A program made the translations under genes and the position numbers. 35,277 nt of DNA from an uncultured Mediterranea sp. (lineage in GTDB: Bacteria; Bacteroidota; Bacteroidia; Bacteroidales; Bacteroidaceae): positions 1 to 35,277 of the forward strand of contig CALNEX010000004.1 of assembly GCA_939791845.1 (NCBI GenBank), written 5' to 3'. This document shows, piece after piece, positions 15,609 to 23,670 of the stretch. The notes beneath the pieces are model-generated. The model was not told the DNA's origin. It ran no database searches and was given only the letters and a program-made list of their open reading frames with translations. The stretch's first letter is position 1. Each line of letters begins with the position of its first letter.

Positions 15609-17666
15609 TTAAACTTTTGTCTTTAATAATTCTTCCAGACGCAATACCTCGTCGCGCCATTGGGCGGCTTCGATGAAGTCCAGCTTGCGGGCCGCTTCCT
15701 GCATCAGTTTGCGGGTGCGTGCGATGCTCTTCTCCAGTTGTTCGCGGTTCATGTATTGCATGATGGGGTCTGCGGCCACTTGGGCAACCGATTCTTGCTC
15801 CATGTAAGGACGTGGCTCCTTCCGCGAAGTCGACAAGTTGCCTTTGGCTGTCTCCGAAGCCGGTGCGACCTGTGCAAAGGGACTGATACTCTTGCCCTTT
15901 TCGATGGGGCGGGGAGTGATGTGGTGTTCGGCATTGTAGCGCAACTGCTTTTCACGCCGGCGATTGGTCTCCTCGATGGTTTGGCGCATACTGTCCGTGA
16001 TGCGGTCCGCATACATGATGACGCGTCCGTTCACATTGCGGGCCGCACGTCCGGCGGTTTGTGTCAGGGAGCGGTGCGAGCGCAGGAAACCTTCCTTGTC
16101 CGCATCCAGTATGGCCACGAGCGACACTTCCGGGAGGTCCAAGCCTTCACGGAGCAGGTTGACGCCGACCAGCACGTCATAGTTGCCTTCGCGCAAGTCG
16201 GCCATGATTTGTATGCGCTCCATGGTCTCCACGTCACTGTGAATGTAATTGCATTTCACGTTGTGGCTCAGCAGGTATTCCGTCAGCTCCTCGGCCATGC
16301 GTTTGGTCAGGGTGGTCACCAAGGTTCGTTCGCCACGCTCGATGCGTACTTGTATTTCCTCCATCAGGTCGTCTATCTGGTTTTGGCTGGGCCGTACTTC
16401 GATGACGGGGTCCAACAGGCCTGTGGGGCGGATGACCTGCTCGACGATGATGCCTTCGGACTTGTTCAGCTCGTAATCCGCCGGGGTGGCGCTCACGTAG
16501 ATGACCTGCTTCACCATCTGCTCGAACTCCTCGAACTTGAGGGGACGGTTGTCGAAGGCCGCGGGCAGGCGGAAGCCGTAATCCACCAAGTTGACCTTGC
16601 GGGCGCGGTCGCCTCCATACATGGCCCTTATCTGGGGAATGCTGACGTGGCTCTCGTCTATGATGGTCAGGAAATCGTCCGGGAAGAAGTCCAACAGGCA
16701 ATAGGGGCGTGTGCCCGGGGCGCGGTTGTCGAAATAGCGCGAATAGTTCTCGATGCCCACGCAGTGTCCCAGTTCACGCAGCATCTCCATGTCGTAGGTC
16801 ACCCGTTCCTGCAACCGCTTGGCCTCCAGCATCTGTCCCTGTTGCTCGAACCATTCCACCTGCTCGCGCAGGTCATCCTTAATCTGGTGGATGGCTTTCA
16901 GGGTGCTTTCCTTGGTGGTCATGAAGAGGTTGGCCGGGTATATCTTGTATTCGTCCACTTGTGAGAGGGTCACGCCCGTCATCGGGTCCACTTCTTCTAT
17001 GGAGTCCACCTCGTCTCCCCAAAACACCACCCGCACGAGGGTGTCGGCGTAGGCCAGCCAGATGTCCACCGTGTCTCCCTTCACGCGGAAGCAGCCGCGG
17101 TTCAGCTCCATGTCATTGCGCACATAGAGGCTCTCCACCAATTGTCTGAGAAAGACGTTGCGAACGAGAGACTTTCCCTGTGTCACTTCAATGACATTCT
17201 CATAGAAGTCTGCAGGATTGCCCATGCCGTAGATGCACGACACGGAGGAGACCACCACCACGTCATTGCGGCCGGACAGCAACGAGGAGAGGGCAGCCAG
17301 GCGTAGCTTGTCTATCTCGTCGTTGATGGCAAGGTCCTTCTCGATGTAGGTGTCCGTGGAAGGCACATAGGCTTCGGGCTGGTAATAATCATAATAAGAA
17401 ACGTAATACTCCACGGCATTCTTCGGGAAGAATCCCTTGAACTCGCTATAGAGCTGGGCGGCCAACGTCTTGTTGTGGCTCAGGATGAGCGTTGGCTTGT
17501 TGAGGTTGGCCACCACGTTGGCCATGGTGAAGGTCTTTCCGGAGCCGGTCACGCCCAGCAAGGTCTGTGCGGGGAGGCCTTCGCGAAGGCCTTCCGTCAG
17601 CTGGGCAATGGCTTCCGGCTGGTCGCCAGTGGGCTTATAATCGGATGTCAGTTCAAACTTATTCAT
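15609..17666 (-). CDS. uvrB: excinuclease ABC subunit B
   Basis: From the ATG at 17666 the protein has 685 residues, close to the usual 660-680; the longer frame upstream adds 20 unrelated residues. It starts MNKFELTSDYKPTGDQPEAI, the classic UvrB N-terminus. The Walker A motif is GVTGSGKTFTMANV, the damage-sensing beta-hairpin region is YYDYYQPEAYVPSTDTYIEK, the DEAD-like box is TIIDESHVS, helicase motif VI is QTAGRAARNVNG, and the C-terminal UVR motif (EQLEKSIARTRKLMQEAARK) binds UvrC. It verifies DNA damage with UvrA and recruits UvrC in nucleotide excision repair. It heads a two-gene unit with the receiver/PEP-synthase-like gene. Confidence 0.97.
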   Translation of the reverse strand: MNKFELTSDYKPTGDQPEAIAQLTEGLREGLPAQTLLGVTGSGKTFTMANVVANLNKPTLILSHNKTLAAQLYSEFKGFFPKNAVEYYVSYYDYYQPEAYVPSTDTYIEKDLAINDEIDKLRLAALSSLLSGRNDVVVVSSVSCIYGMGNPADFYENVIEVTQGKSLVRNVFLRQLVESLYVRNDMELNRGCFRVKGDTVDIWLAYADTLVRVVFWGDEVDSIEEVDPMTGVTLSQVDEYKIYPANLFMTTKESTLKAIHQIKDDLREQVEWFEQQGQMLEAKRLQERVTYDMEMLRELGHCVGIENYSRYFDNRAPGTRPYCLLDFFPDDFLTIIDESHVSIPQIRAMYGGDRARKVNLVDYGFRLPAAFDNRPLKFEEFEQMVKQVIYVSATPADYELNKSEGIIVEQVIRPTGLLDPVIEVRPSQNQIDDLMEEIQVRIERGERTLVTTLTKRMAEELTEYLLSHNVKCNYIHSDVETMERIQIMADLREGNYDVLVGVNLLREGLDLPEVSLVAILDADKEGFLRSHRSLTQTAGRAARNVNGRVIMYADRITDSMRQTIEETNRRREKQLRYNAEHHITPRPIEKGKSISPFAQVAPASETAKGNLSTSRKEPRPYMEQESVAQVAADPIMQYMNREQLEKSIARTRKLMQEAARKLDFIEAAQWRDEVLRLEELLKTKV

Positions 17667-17703
17667 AAATTCACGTAAAACCACGGCAATATTCGGCAAA
17701 ATC

Positions 17704-17734
17704 TTTGATATAAGCAAAAAAATCACTTACTTTG
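17704..17734 (+). promoter_or_regulatory. promoter of paaK
   Basis: TTTG (17704-17707), 19 bases, then TTACTTTG (17727-17734), one base off the TAnnTTTG consensus. The paaK ATG is at 17781. It lies in the 114-base gap shared with divergent uvrB; no clear -7 box was found for uvrB. Confidence 0.65.
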
Positions 17735-17780
17735 CGGTGATACTTTTACTATAAACCCATTTATCAATACAACGAAAGAC

Positions 17781-19082
17781 ATGATTTGGAATGAAAACAT
17801 TGAGTGCATGGATCGCGAAAGCCTTCGCAAAATCCAAAGCATCCGCCTCAAGAAGACCGTGGAGCGTGTCTATCACGACACCCCTTTCTATCGCAAGAAA
17901 ATGCAGGAACTGGGCATCACCCCGGACGACATCAACAGCATCGACGACATCGTCAAGCTGCCTTTCACCACGAAATATGATTTGCGCGACAATTATCCGT
18001 TCGGTCTTTGCGCCGTGCCGATGAGCCAGATTGTGCGCATTCACGCCTCTTCCGGGACGACGGGCAAGCCCACCGTGGTGGGATACACCCGCAAGGACCT
18101 CTCGGTATGGGCCGAGTGCATCTCCCGCGCCTTCACGGCCTATGGGGCGGACAAGTCCGACATCTTCCAGGTGTCCTACGGCTACGGCCTGTTCACCGGC
18201 GGGCTGGGCGCACATGCCGGAGCAGAGAATATCGGTGCTTCGGTCATCCCCATGTCCAGCGGAAACACCGCCAAGCAAATCACCCTGATGCACGACTTCG
18301 GTGCCACGGCCTTGTGCTGCACGCCCTCGTATGCGCTCTACCTGGCCGATGCCATCGCCGATTCCGGCCTGCCACGCGAAGAGTTCAAACTGAGAATCGG
18401 AGCGTTCGGGGCGGAACCGTGGACGGAAAGCATGCGGCGTGACCTTGAAGCCAAGTTGGGCATCAAGGCATACGACATATACGGCCTGAGCGAAGTGGCC
18501 GGCCCCGGCGTAGGCTATGAATGCGAATGCCAGGATGGCACCCATCTGAATGAGGACCATTACTTTCCTGAAATAGTGGATCCTGTCACGCTGGAGCCGA
18601 TGGCACCTGGCGAGACGGGCGAACTGGTCTTCACCCACCTGACCAAGGAAGGCATGCCCCTGTTGCGCTACCGCACCAAGGACCTGACAGCCCTGCACTA
18701 CGACAAGTGTCCGTGCGGGCGCACGCTGGTACGTATGGACCGCATCCTGGGCAGAAGCGACGACATGCTCATCATCCGCGGTGTCAACGTCTTCCCCACG
18801 CAGATAGAATCCGTCATATTGGAAATGCCCGAGTTCGAACCGCACTACCTCCTCGTGGTGGACCGTGTGAACAATACGGACACGATGGAACTTCAGGTGG
18901 AAGTACGCCCGGAATTCTATTCCGATGAAATCAACAAGATGGTGGCCATGAAGGCCAAACTCGCCGCCCGCCTGCAAAGCGTGCTGGGCCTGAGCGTCAA
19001 TGTCCGCTTGGTAGAGCCCCGCACCATTGAAAGAAGCACGGGCAAGGCAAAACGTGTAATTGACAACCGAAAACTGAAATAA
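17781..19082 (+). CDS. paaK: phenylacetate-CoA ligase (arylacetate-CoA ligase)
   Basis: The 433-residue protein is an adenylate-forming ligase of the PaaK type, making an aryl-CoA thioester from the acid, ATP and CoA. Visible motifs are HASSGTTGKPTVVGYT (phosphate-binding loop), DIYGLSEVAGPGVGYECEC, YRTKDLT and GRSDDMLIIRGVNVFPTQIE (hinge and C-terminal domain). Cysteines in CECQ and CPCG could form a structural metal site. In anaerobic gut bacteria such ligases act in fermentation of aromatic amino acids, often next to an indolepyruvate oxidoreductase, which is not present here. The ACT-domain gene follows four bases later and is its usual partner. Confidence 0.93.
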   Translation: MIWNENIECMDRESLRKIQSIRLKKTVERVYHDTPFYRKKMQELGITPDDINSIDDIVKLPFTTKYDLRDNYPFGLCAVPMSQIVRIHASSGTTGKPTVVGYTRKDLSVWAECISRAFTAYGADKSDIFQVSYGYGLFTGGLGAHAGAENIGASVIPMSSGNTAKQITLMHDFGATALCCTPSYALYLADAIADSGLPREEFKLRIGAFGAEPWTESMRRDLEAKLGIKAYDIYGLSEVAGPGVGYECECQDGTHLNEDHYFPEIVDPVTLEPMAPGETGELVFTHLTKEGMPLLRYRTKDLTALHYDKCPCGRTLVRMDRILGRSDDMLIIRGVNVFPTQIESVILEMPEFEPHYLLVVDRVNNTDTMELQVEVRPEFYSDEINKMVAMKAKLAARLQSVLGLSVNVRLVEPRTIERSTGKAKRVIDNRKLK

Positions 19083-19086
19083 TATC

Positions 19087-19512
19087 ATGGTAGCAAAGCA
19101 ACTTTCTATTTTCTTGGAGAACAAGTCCGGCCGCCTCACGGAGGTGACGGAAGCATTGGCCGCGGAAGGCATCAACCTCTCGGCGCTCAGCATTGCGGAG
19201 AATGCGGATTTCGGCATTCTCAGAGGCATTGTATCCGAACCGGAGAAGGCTTATCAAGCCTTGAAAAACAGGCATTTTGCCGTCAACGTCACAGATGTGA
19301 TAGGCATCAGTTGTCCCAATGTGCCGGGAGCGTTGGCACGTGTGCTCCGCTTCTTGTCGGACGAGGGGGTATTCATTGAATACATGTATTCCTTCGCCAA
19401 CGGGCAAACCGCCAACGTCATCATCCGCCCCAACAACATGGACGAATGCATCCGCATCCTGACCGAAAAGAAAGTGGACTTGCTGGCGGCAAGTGACTTG
19501 TATAAATTGTAG
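19087..19512 (+). CDS. protein of two ACT domains, paired with paaK
   Basis: The 141-residue protein consists of two ACT domains. The first begins KQLSIFLENKSGRLTEVTEALAAEGINLSALSI, the second ISCPNVPGALARVLRFLSDEGVFIEYMYSF. ACT domains bind small ligands, most often amino acids, and control an associated enzyme. The gene starts four bases after the stop of paaK, so it is translated from the same message. By inference it senses an aromatic amino acid or its acid product and regulates the ligase. There is no catalytic domain. Confidence 0.88.
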   Translation: MVAKQLSIFLENKSGRLTEVTEALAAEGINLSALSIAENADFGILRGIVSEPEKAYQALKNRHFAVNVTDVIGISCPNVPGALARVLRFLSDEGVFIEYMYSFANGQTANVIIRPNNMDECIRILTEKKVDLLAASDLYKL

Positions 19513-19526
19513 TTTTTGAAAAATTA

Positions 19527-19560
19527 AGGTTCGCATCGTTGGTTAATTCGATGCGAACCT
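19527..19560. promoter_or_regulatory. perfect 12-bp inverted repeat between the ACT gene and bamD
   Basis: AGGTTCGCATCG (19527-19538) and CGATGCGAACCT (19549-19560) are exact reverse complements around a ten-base loop. It lies 15 bases after the ACT gene, so it could act as the terminator of paaK-ACT, although only CTATCTTT follows. It also ends one base before the -7 box of bamD and contains its -33 element. Confidence 0.7.
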
Positions 19561-19569
19561 CTATCTTTG
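19539..19569 (+). promoter_or_regulatory. promoter of bamD-rpoZ-DUF4293
   Basis: TTG (19539-19541), 20 bases, then TATCTTTG (19562-19569), an exact Bacteroidetes -7 box. The bamD ATG is at 19591. The -33 element lies in the loop of the inverted repeat. Confidence 0.7.
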
Positions 19570-19590
19570 CGCATTATTTGTGTGATTGAA

Positions 19591-20412
19591 ATGAAAAGAA
19601 ACATACTTATATGCGTTGCTGCCGCTTGTATGCTCTCCTCGTGTGGAGAATACAACAAGTTGTTGAAAACAGCTGATTACGAGTATAAATACGAAGCGGC
19701 AAAGGCTTATTTCGCCAAGGGACAATATACCCGTTCCATCACGCTGCTGAACGAGCTCATAACCATCCTCAAGGGAACACCCAGTGCGGAGGAGTCGTTG
19801 TACATGCTGGCTATGAGCTACTATAACCAGGAAGATTACCAGACAGCCGCCCAGACTTTCATCCAATATTACAATGTCTATCCGCGGGGAACATTCACCG
19901 AACTTGCCCGTTTCTATGCAGGCAAGGCGTTGTATTTGGATACGCCCGAACCTCGTTTGGACCAGTCCGGCACCTACAGTGCCATCCAGCAATTGCAGAT
20001 GTTTCTAGAATATTTCCCCGAAAGTTCCCATAGGGAGGAGGCCCAAAATATGGTGTTCGCCTTGCAGGACAAGCTGGTGATGAAGGAATATCTGTCCGCC
20101 AAATTGTATTATAACCTGGGCAACTATTTGGGAAACAACTACCAGGCTTGTGTGATAACGGCCCAAAATGCGTTGAAGGATTATCCTTATACCAACCTGC
20201 GTGAAGACTTGTCCATCCTTATCCTGCGTGCCAAGTATGAATTGGCCGTGTATAGCGTGGAGGAAAGGAAGGAAGAACGTTATCGGGAGGCCGTGGATGA
20301 ATATTATGCCTTCAAGAATGAATTTCCGGAAAGCGAATATACGAAGGAGGCCGACCGCATCTTTGAGGAGTCGCAGAAGGTGCTGAAAGACAAGCCTCAG
20401 ACAATAGAGTGA
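19591..20412 (+). CDS. bamD: outer membrane assembly lipoprotein BamD
   Basis: From the ATG at 19591 (an upstream start would lie on the -7 box) the protein has 273 residues and begins with a lipoprotein signal: MKRNILICVAAACMLSSCGE, lipobox LSSC with lipidated Cys18. Tetratricopeptide-like helical repeats follow: YEAAKAYFAKGQYTRSI, ESLYMLAMSYYNQEDYQTAA, FTELARFYAGKALY, HREEAQNMVFAL and EAVDEYYAFKNEFPESEY. This is the layout of BamD, the essential lipoprotein partner of BamA in inserting outer membrane beta-barrels. The gene heads a three-gene unit with rpoZ and DUF4293. GC content is visibly lower here than in the flanking metabolic genes. Confidence 0.92.
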   Translation: MKRNILICVAAACMLSSCGEYNKLLKTADYEYKYEAAKAYFAKGQYTRSITLLNELITILKGTPSAEESLYMLAMSYYNQEDYQTAAQTFIQYYNVYPRGTFTELARFYAGKALYLDTPEPRLDQSGTYSAIQQLQMFLEYFPESSHREEAQNMVFALQDKLVMKEYLSAKLYYNLGNYLGNNYQACVITAQNALKDYPYTNLREDLSILILRAKYELAVYSVEERKEERYREAVDEYYAFKNEFPESEYTKEADRIFEESQKVLKDKPQTIE

Positions 20413-20444
20413 TTATTAGAATTCTAAATAGAGATAATTGACGT

Positions 20445-20780
20445 ATGGATTACAGAAAGACCAATGCTCCTACCACAACGGTAACTCGTGACATGATGGA
20501 CTTGTGCAAGGACACCGGCAATGTTTATGAGACGGTGGCCATCATTGCAAAACGTGCCAACCAAATCAGCGTTGAAATCAAGAACGACCTCTCCAAGAAA
20601 TTGGCGGAATTCGCCTCTTACAATGACAATTTGGAGGAAGTGTTCGAGAACCGTGAGCAGATTGAGATTTCCCGTTACTATGAGAAATTGCCCAAGCCCA
20701 CACTGATTGCCACCCAGGAATATATCGAAGGAAAGATATATTACCGCAACCCTGCCAAGGAAAAAGACAAACTGCAATAA
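20445..20780 (+). CDS. rpoZ: RNA polymerase omega subunit, Bacteroidetes type
   Basis: The 111-residue protein resembles the Bacteroidetes version of the omega subunit, which helps assembly of the beta' subunit into RNA polymerase. The core NVYETVAIIAKRANQISVEIKNDLSKKLAEF corresponds to the omega helices (the equivalent of the E. coli MRAARRARQ region). The longer C-terminus (EEVFENREQIEISRYYEKLPKPT to the end) is typical of this phylum. It starts 32 bases after bamD, and its stop codon shares one base with the start of the next gene, indicating translational coupling. Confidence 0.88.
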   Translation: MDYRKTNAPTTTVTRDMMDLCKDTGNVYETVAIIAKRANQISVEIKNDLSKKLAEFASYNDNLEEVFENREQIEISRYYEKLPKPTLIATQEYIEGKIYYRNPAKEKDKLQ

Positions 20781-21235
20781 TGATACAACGCATTCAATCC
20801 GTTTATTTGTTGCTGGTGACGGTGGCCCTCGTCATTGCCCTCTGTATGCCCGCAGGATATTTTGCCGGCGGAAGTGAGGCGGAGGTATATCCTTTCAAAC
20901 CGGCGGGGGTGATGTTGGCTGACGGAAATGTCCAGTCCACGTGGGGATTGTTCGGCATATTGCTGCTGGGAGCCATCATTGCGTGCTGCACCATTTTCCT
21001 GTTCCGCAACCGTAAGTTGCAGATGCGGATGACCATCTTCAATAGCCTGCTGTTGGTTGGCTATTACATTGCATTCGCCGTGTTCGCCTATATGTTGGGC
21101 GAGGGAACTTCCTTCACTTTTCAAATAGGATGGGCCTTGTGCCTGCCGTTGGCAGCCATCATCCTGAATTATCTGGCATATCGTGGCATCCACAAGGATG
21201 ACAAGATGGTGAAGGAGGCATACAGATTGAGATAA
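20780..21235 (+). CDS. DUF4293 family membrane protein
   Basis: The 151-residue protein has four predicted membrane segments (about residues 5-27, 54-76, 86-106 and 115-133) and a short charged C-terminus. The opening MIQRIQSVYLLLVTVALVIAL is the hallmark of the DUF4293 family, found in Bacteroidetes next to rpoZ. No biochemical function is known. Its A of ATG is the last base of the rpoZ stop codon. It ends the bamD unit and is followed by a strong palindromic terminator. Confidence 0.88.
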   Translation: MIQRIQSVYLLLVTVALVIALCMPAGYFAGGSEAEVYPFKPAGVMLADGNVQSTWGLFGILLLGAIIACCTIFLFRNRKLQMRMTIFNSLLLVGYYIAFAVFAYMLGEGTSFTFQIGWALCLPLAAIILNYLAYRGIHKDDKMVKEAYRLR

Positions 21236-21285
21236 GGCTTCCGGAAGGAAGGACTTTGCCGGTGCCAAAGAGGCACTTGAGATAA

Positions 21286-21323
21286 ATAAAGAGGGACTTT
21301 AGCGCGCTAAAGTCCCTCTTTAT
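21286..21323. terminator. bidirectional terminator: perfect 38-bp palindrome
   Basis: The left arm 21286-21304 (ATAAAGAGGG, then ACTTTAGCG) is matched perfectly by the right arm 21305-21323, with no spacer beyond the central CGCG. It is flanked by T-rich bases on both strands (TTTATATCTTT to the right; TTTATTTATC on the minus strand). It lies between convergent DUF4293 and the GH13 gene and can serve both. Confidence 0.92.
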
Positions 21324-21350
21324 ATCTTTATGTCTTTATCTGGAAAGTCT

Positions 21351-23051
21351 TCAGGGAAGCACGATTTTAAGCAGTTTTCCACAGTAGCCTTCCAAGGAAA
21401 CTTCCGAAGGGCGGTAGGGGACGAAGCTGATGTTGGATGTCTCTCCTGTCAGCAGGTCCGTGGCCCTGCATTCCTCGATGGGCGGCATTTGCAGGCAGTC
21501 AAAGGCATGCGAAGGCAGGTTGATGGCAACGTCCACTGCCTGCGGGTCAAAGTTGACCACACACAGCACCACCTCCTTGCCCCATTTGCGCAGGAACACA
21601 TACTGGCGGTGTTCGTTGAAACGCCAACCTCCGATGTTGGCATACATCAGGTCGAAGAAACTTCCTTGGCGGATGGCGGCCTCGGTGTTGCACAGCGTGA
21701 GGACACGTTGGTAAAGGGCTTGCAATTTCTTCTCGCCGTCTGTCAGCATACGCCCGTCGAACTTGCCGCCATTGCGCCAGCGCCGGACGGTGTCCACACT
21801 CCAGTAATCGAAAATGGTGGTGCGCCCATCGCATCCGCTGAATCCTTCCGCATCCATGCCGCGTTCGCCAAACTCCTGTCCGAAATATATCATCATGGGA
21901 TTGGTATTCATGCAGGCGGACACGATAAGGGCGGGTATGGCTTTCCACGGGTCACCGGCGAAAAAGTCGGAGGCTATGCGCTGTTCGTCATGGTTCTCCA
22001 GGAAGTTGAGCATGTGGTCCTTGATGGCGTCCAATTCCTTCCAACGGTACGTGATGGCGGTAGCCGACTCCTGACAGCAGACAATGGCACGCAACGTGTC
22101 GTAAAGCCCCACCTTGTCATACAGGTAGTCGAAACGGCCCCGGTAGAGGTATTCCCGATACAAACCGGGATTGTACACCTCGGCAATGAACATCACATCC
22201 GGATACTTTTCCTTGACTTGGGGAATGGCCCAGGCCCAAAACTCCACAGGCACCATTTCCACCATGTCGCACCGGAAGCCGTCAATGCCCTTGGATGCCC
22301 AAAAGAGGAGAATGTCCAGCATCTTGTGCCAAGTGTCGGGAATGGGGGAGAAATGACAGGCATGACCATTCAGATAGTCCACGCCATAGTTCAGCTTGAC
22401 GGTCTCATACCAATCGTTGACACAAGGACAGGCATCAAAGCGGTCGTTGCCGGTTGCTTTGGCAGGGTATTCCTGATAGGGTTCAGGTGCCGGACCTTGC
22501 ATGTCGAACTGTCCCTGCAAGGCTGTGTTCGGAATATAATAGAAATTATTGTTGGGGTCAAACGCCTGATCCGTGCGGTCATTGCCCCCCAGTTGGACCG
22601 TGCCTTCGGGTTGGGCATCCGAACCGTATTGGCGGGCCACATGGTTGGGAACGAAGTCCATGATGAAACCCAATCCGTTGCGGTGAGTGCGTTGGACCAG
22701 ATTCTCGAATTCCTTCATGCGTCCCGGCACATCCTTGGCCAAGTCGGGGTCTATGTCGTAGTAATCCTTGATGGCATACGGCGAACCGGCTTTTCCTTTC
22801 ACCACGGCAGGGTGGTCCGGGCGGATGTTGTAGCGACGGTAATCGGTCTGCGTGGCGTGTTCAATGAGTCCCGTGTACCACACGTGCGTGGCACCCAGGT
22901 TTCGTATCTCTCCCAAAGCCTTGGCGGTGAAGTCGGCCATCTTGCCGCAGCCGTTGGTCCGGATGTCCCCGTCGGGTTGACAACGGTTATTGGCATTGCC
23001 GAACAGGCGGGTGAATACTTGATAGATGATTATCTTCTTGTTGGTTTCCAT
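21351..23051 (-). CDS. cytoplasmic GH13 family alpha-amylase-like enzyme
   Basis: The 566-residue protein is a glycoside hydrolase family 13 enzyme. The conserved regions are visible: DFVPNH (132-137), GFRCDMVE with nucleophile D262, FIAEVYN with acid/base E291, and NFLENHDEQ with D355. It begins METNKKIIIYQVFTRLFGN with no signal peptide, so it acts in the cytoplasm, on imported malto-oligosaccharides or internal glycogen. It is longer at the B domain than minimal amylases. It lies 87 bases downstream of the ECF gene with a stem-loop between but no visible promoter of its own, so it may be partly transcribed with the thiamine operon. This last point is inference. Confidence 0.9.
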   Translation of the reverse strand: METNKKIIIYQVFTRLFGNANNRCQPDGDIRTNGCGKMADFTAKALGEIRNLGATHVWYTGLIEHATQTDYRRYNIRPDHPAVVKGKAGSPYAIKDYYDIDPDLAKDVPGRMKEFENLVQRTHRNGLGFIMDFVPNHVARQYGSDAQPEGTVQLGGNDRTDQAFDPNNNFYYIPNTALQGQFDMQGPAPEPYQEYPAKATGNDRFDACPCVNDWYETVKLNYGVDYLNGHACHFSPIPDTWHKMLDILLFWASKGIDGFRCDMVEMVPVEFWAWAIPQVKEKYPDVMFIAEVYNPGLYREYLYRGRFDYLYDKVGLYDTLRAIVCCQESATAITYRWKELDAIKDHMLNFLENHDEQRIASDFFAGDPWKAIPALIVSACMNTNPMMIYFGQEFGERGMDAEGFSGCDGRTTIFDYWSVDTVRRWRNGGKFDGRMLTDGEKKLQALYQRVLTLCNTEAAIRQGSFFDLMYANIGGWRFNEHRQYVFLRKWGKEVVLCVVNFDPQAVDVAINLPSHAFDCLQMPPIEECRATDLLTGETSNISFVPYRPSEVSLEGYCGKLLKIVLP

Positions 23052-23082
23052 AATTGTATTGCATTAGGTGGTTGGTGTATCA

Positions 23083-23128
23083 TTGCTGAACGCCCGTCAT
23101 CACAAGGGGAATGCCGGGCGTTCAGCAA
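23083..23128 (-). terminator. 14-bp stem-loop between the ECF gene and the GH13 gene
   Basis: TTGCTGAACGCCCG (23083-23096) pairs perfectly with CGGGCGTTCAGCAA (23115-23128) around an 18-base loop, starting 11 bases after the ECF gene stop. On the minus strand it is followed by TGATACACC rather than a T run, so it may be a leaky terminator or a 3'-end stabiliser rather than a full stop. Confidence 0.55.
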
Positions 23129-23138
23129 AACGGTCTTG

Positions 23139-23648
23139 TCAGATTCTGTTCAAGGCTTTCAGCACGGCATAGCCGCCAAACAATTGCAGCAACATGCCGG
23201 GGATGCCCATGCGGAAGTCTTGGACGGCCAGCATGAAGTCTCCGCAGATGGCCCATTCGCAGGCCGTGCCAATGACTTGGTAGGCCAGGATGGCTGCCAG
23301 CAGGCCGGCAAGGGACACATTCCGTGTGCGGCGTGCCACCCAGGCGGCTGCACCGGCCAGCAAGCCGGACTTTATCAGAATGGCTGGCAATACGGCCAAG
23401 GCAGGCATGCCAAACAGCAGGTGATTGAGCAACGGGGAGAACACCGCCGTCAACAGTCCGACACGAAAACCGAACTTGTAGGCTGCTATCAGGGTGAAGA
23501 AATAGATGGGCAGCCACGTCGGTCCGCCGACAGGCATGAGGTGGCACAACTGAGGCAAGGCGATGTTGCCCGCAATGAACAGGAAAGCGAAGACATAGGT
23601 CTTCACACTCCGGAAGGGCAGGGAATAAAGTCTTACTGATGCGTTCAT
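23139..23648 (-). CDS. ECF transporter S component-like membrane protein
   Basis: The 169-residue, strongly hydrophobic protein has five or six membrane segments. The region TWLPIYFFTLIAAYKFGFRVGLLTAVFSPLLNHLLFG is the clearest resemblance to substrate-binding S components of energy-coupling factor transporters. No AT-hook-like A or T component gene is in the window, so it would share a general ECF module or work alone. It lies 22 bases downstream of the DUF362 gene, itself overlapping the thiamine fusion gene, so it is the probable tail of the thiamine operon. A thiamine precursor (HMP or thiazole) is the likely substrate by context only. Confidence 0.65.
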   Translation of the reverse strand: MNASVRLYSLPFRSVKTYVFAFLFIAGNIALPQLCHLMPVGGPTWLPIYFFTLIAAYKFGFRVGLLTAVFSPLLNHLLFGMPALAVLPAILIKSGLLAGAAAWVARRTRNVSLAGLLAAILAYQVIGTACEWAICGDFMLAVQDFRMGIPGMLLQLFGGYAVLKALNRI

Positions 23649-23670
23649 ATCTTTCGTTTAATAATAGTTG

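Noticed and set aside
21330..23639. A 769-codon plus-strand open frame
   Set aside because: It is antisense to the GH13 enzyme, whose catalytic motifs are all present on the minus strand; the long opening is a by-product of high GC and codon bias.
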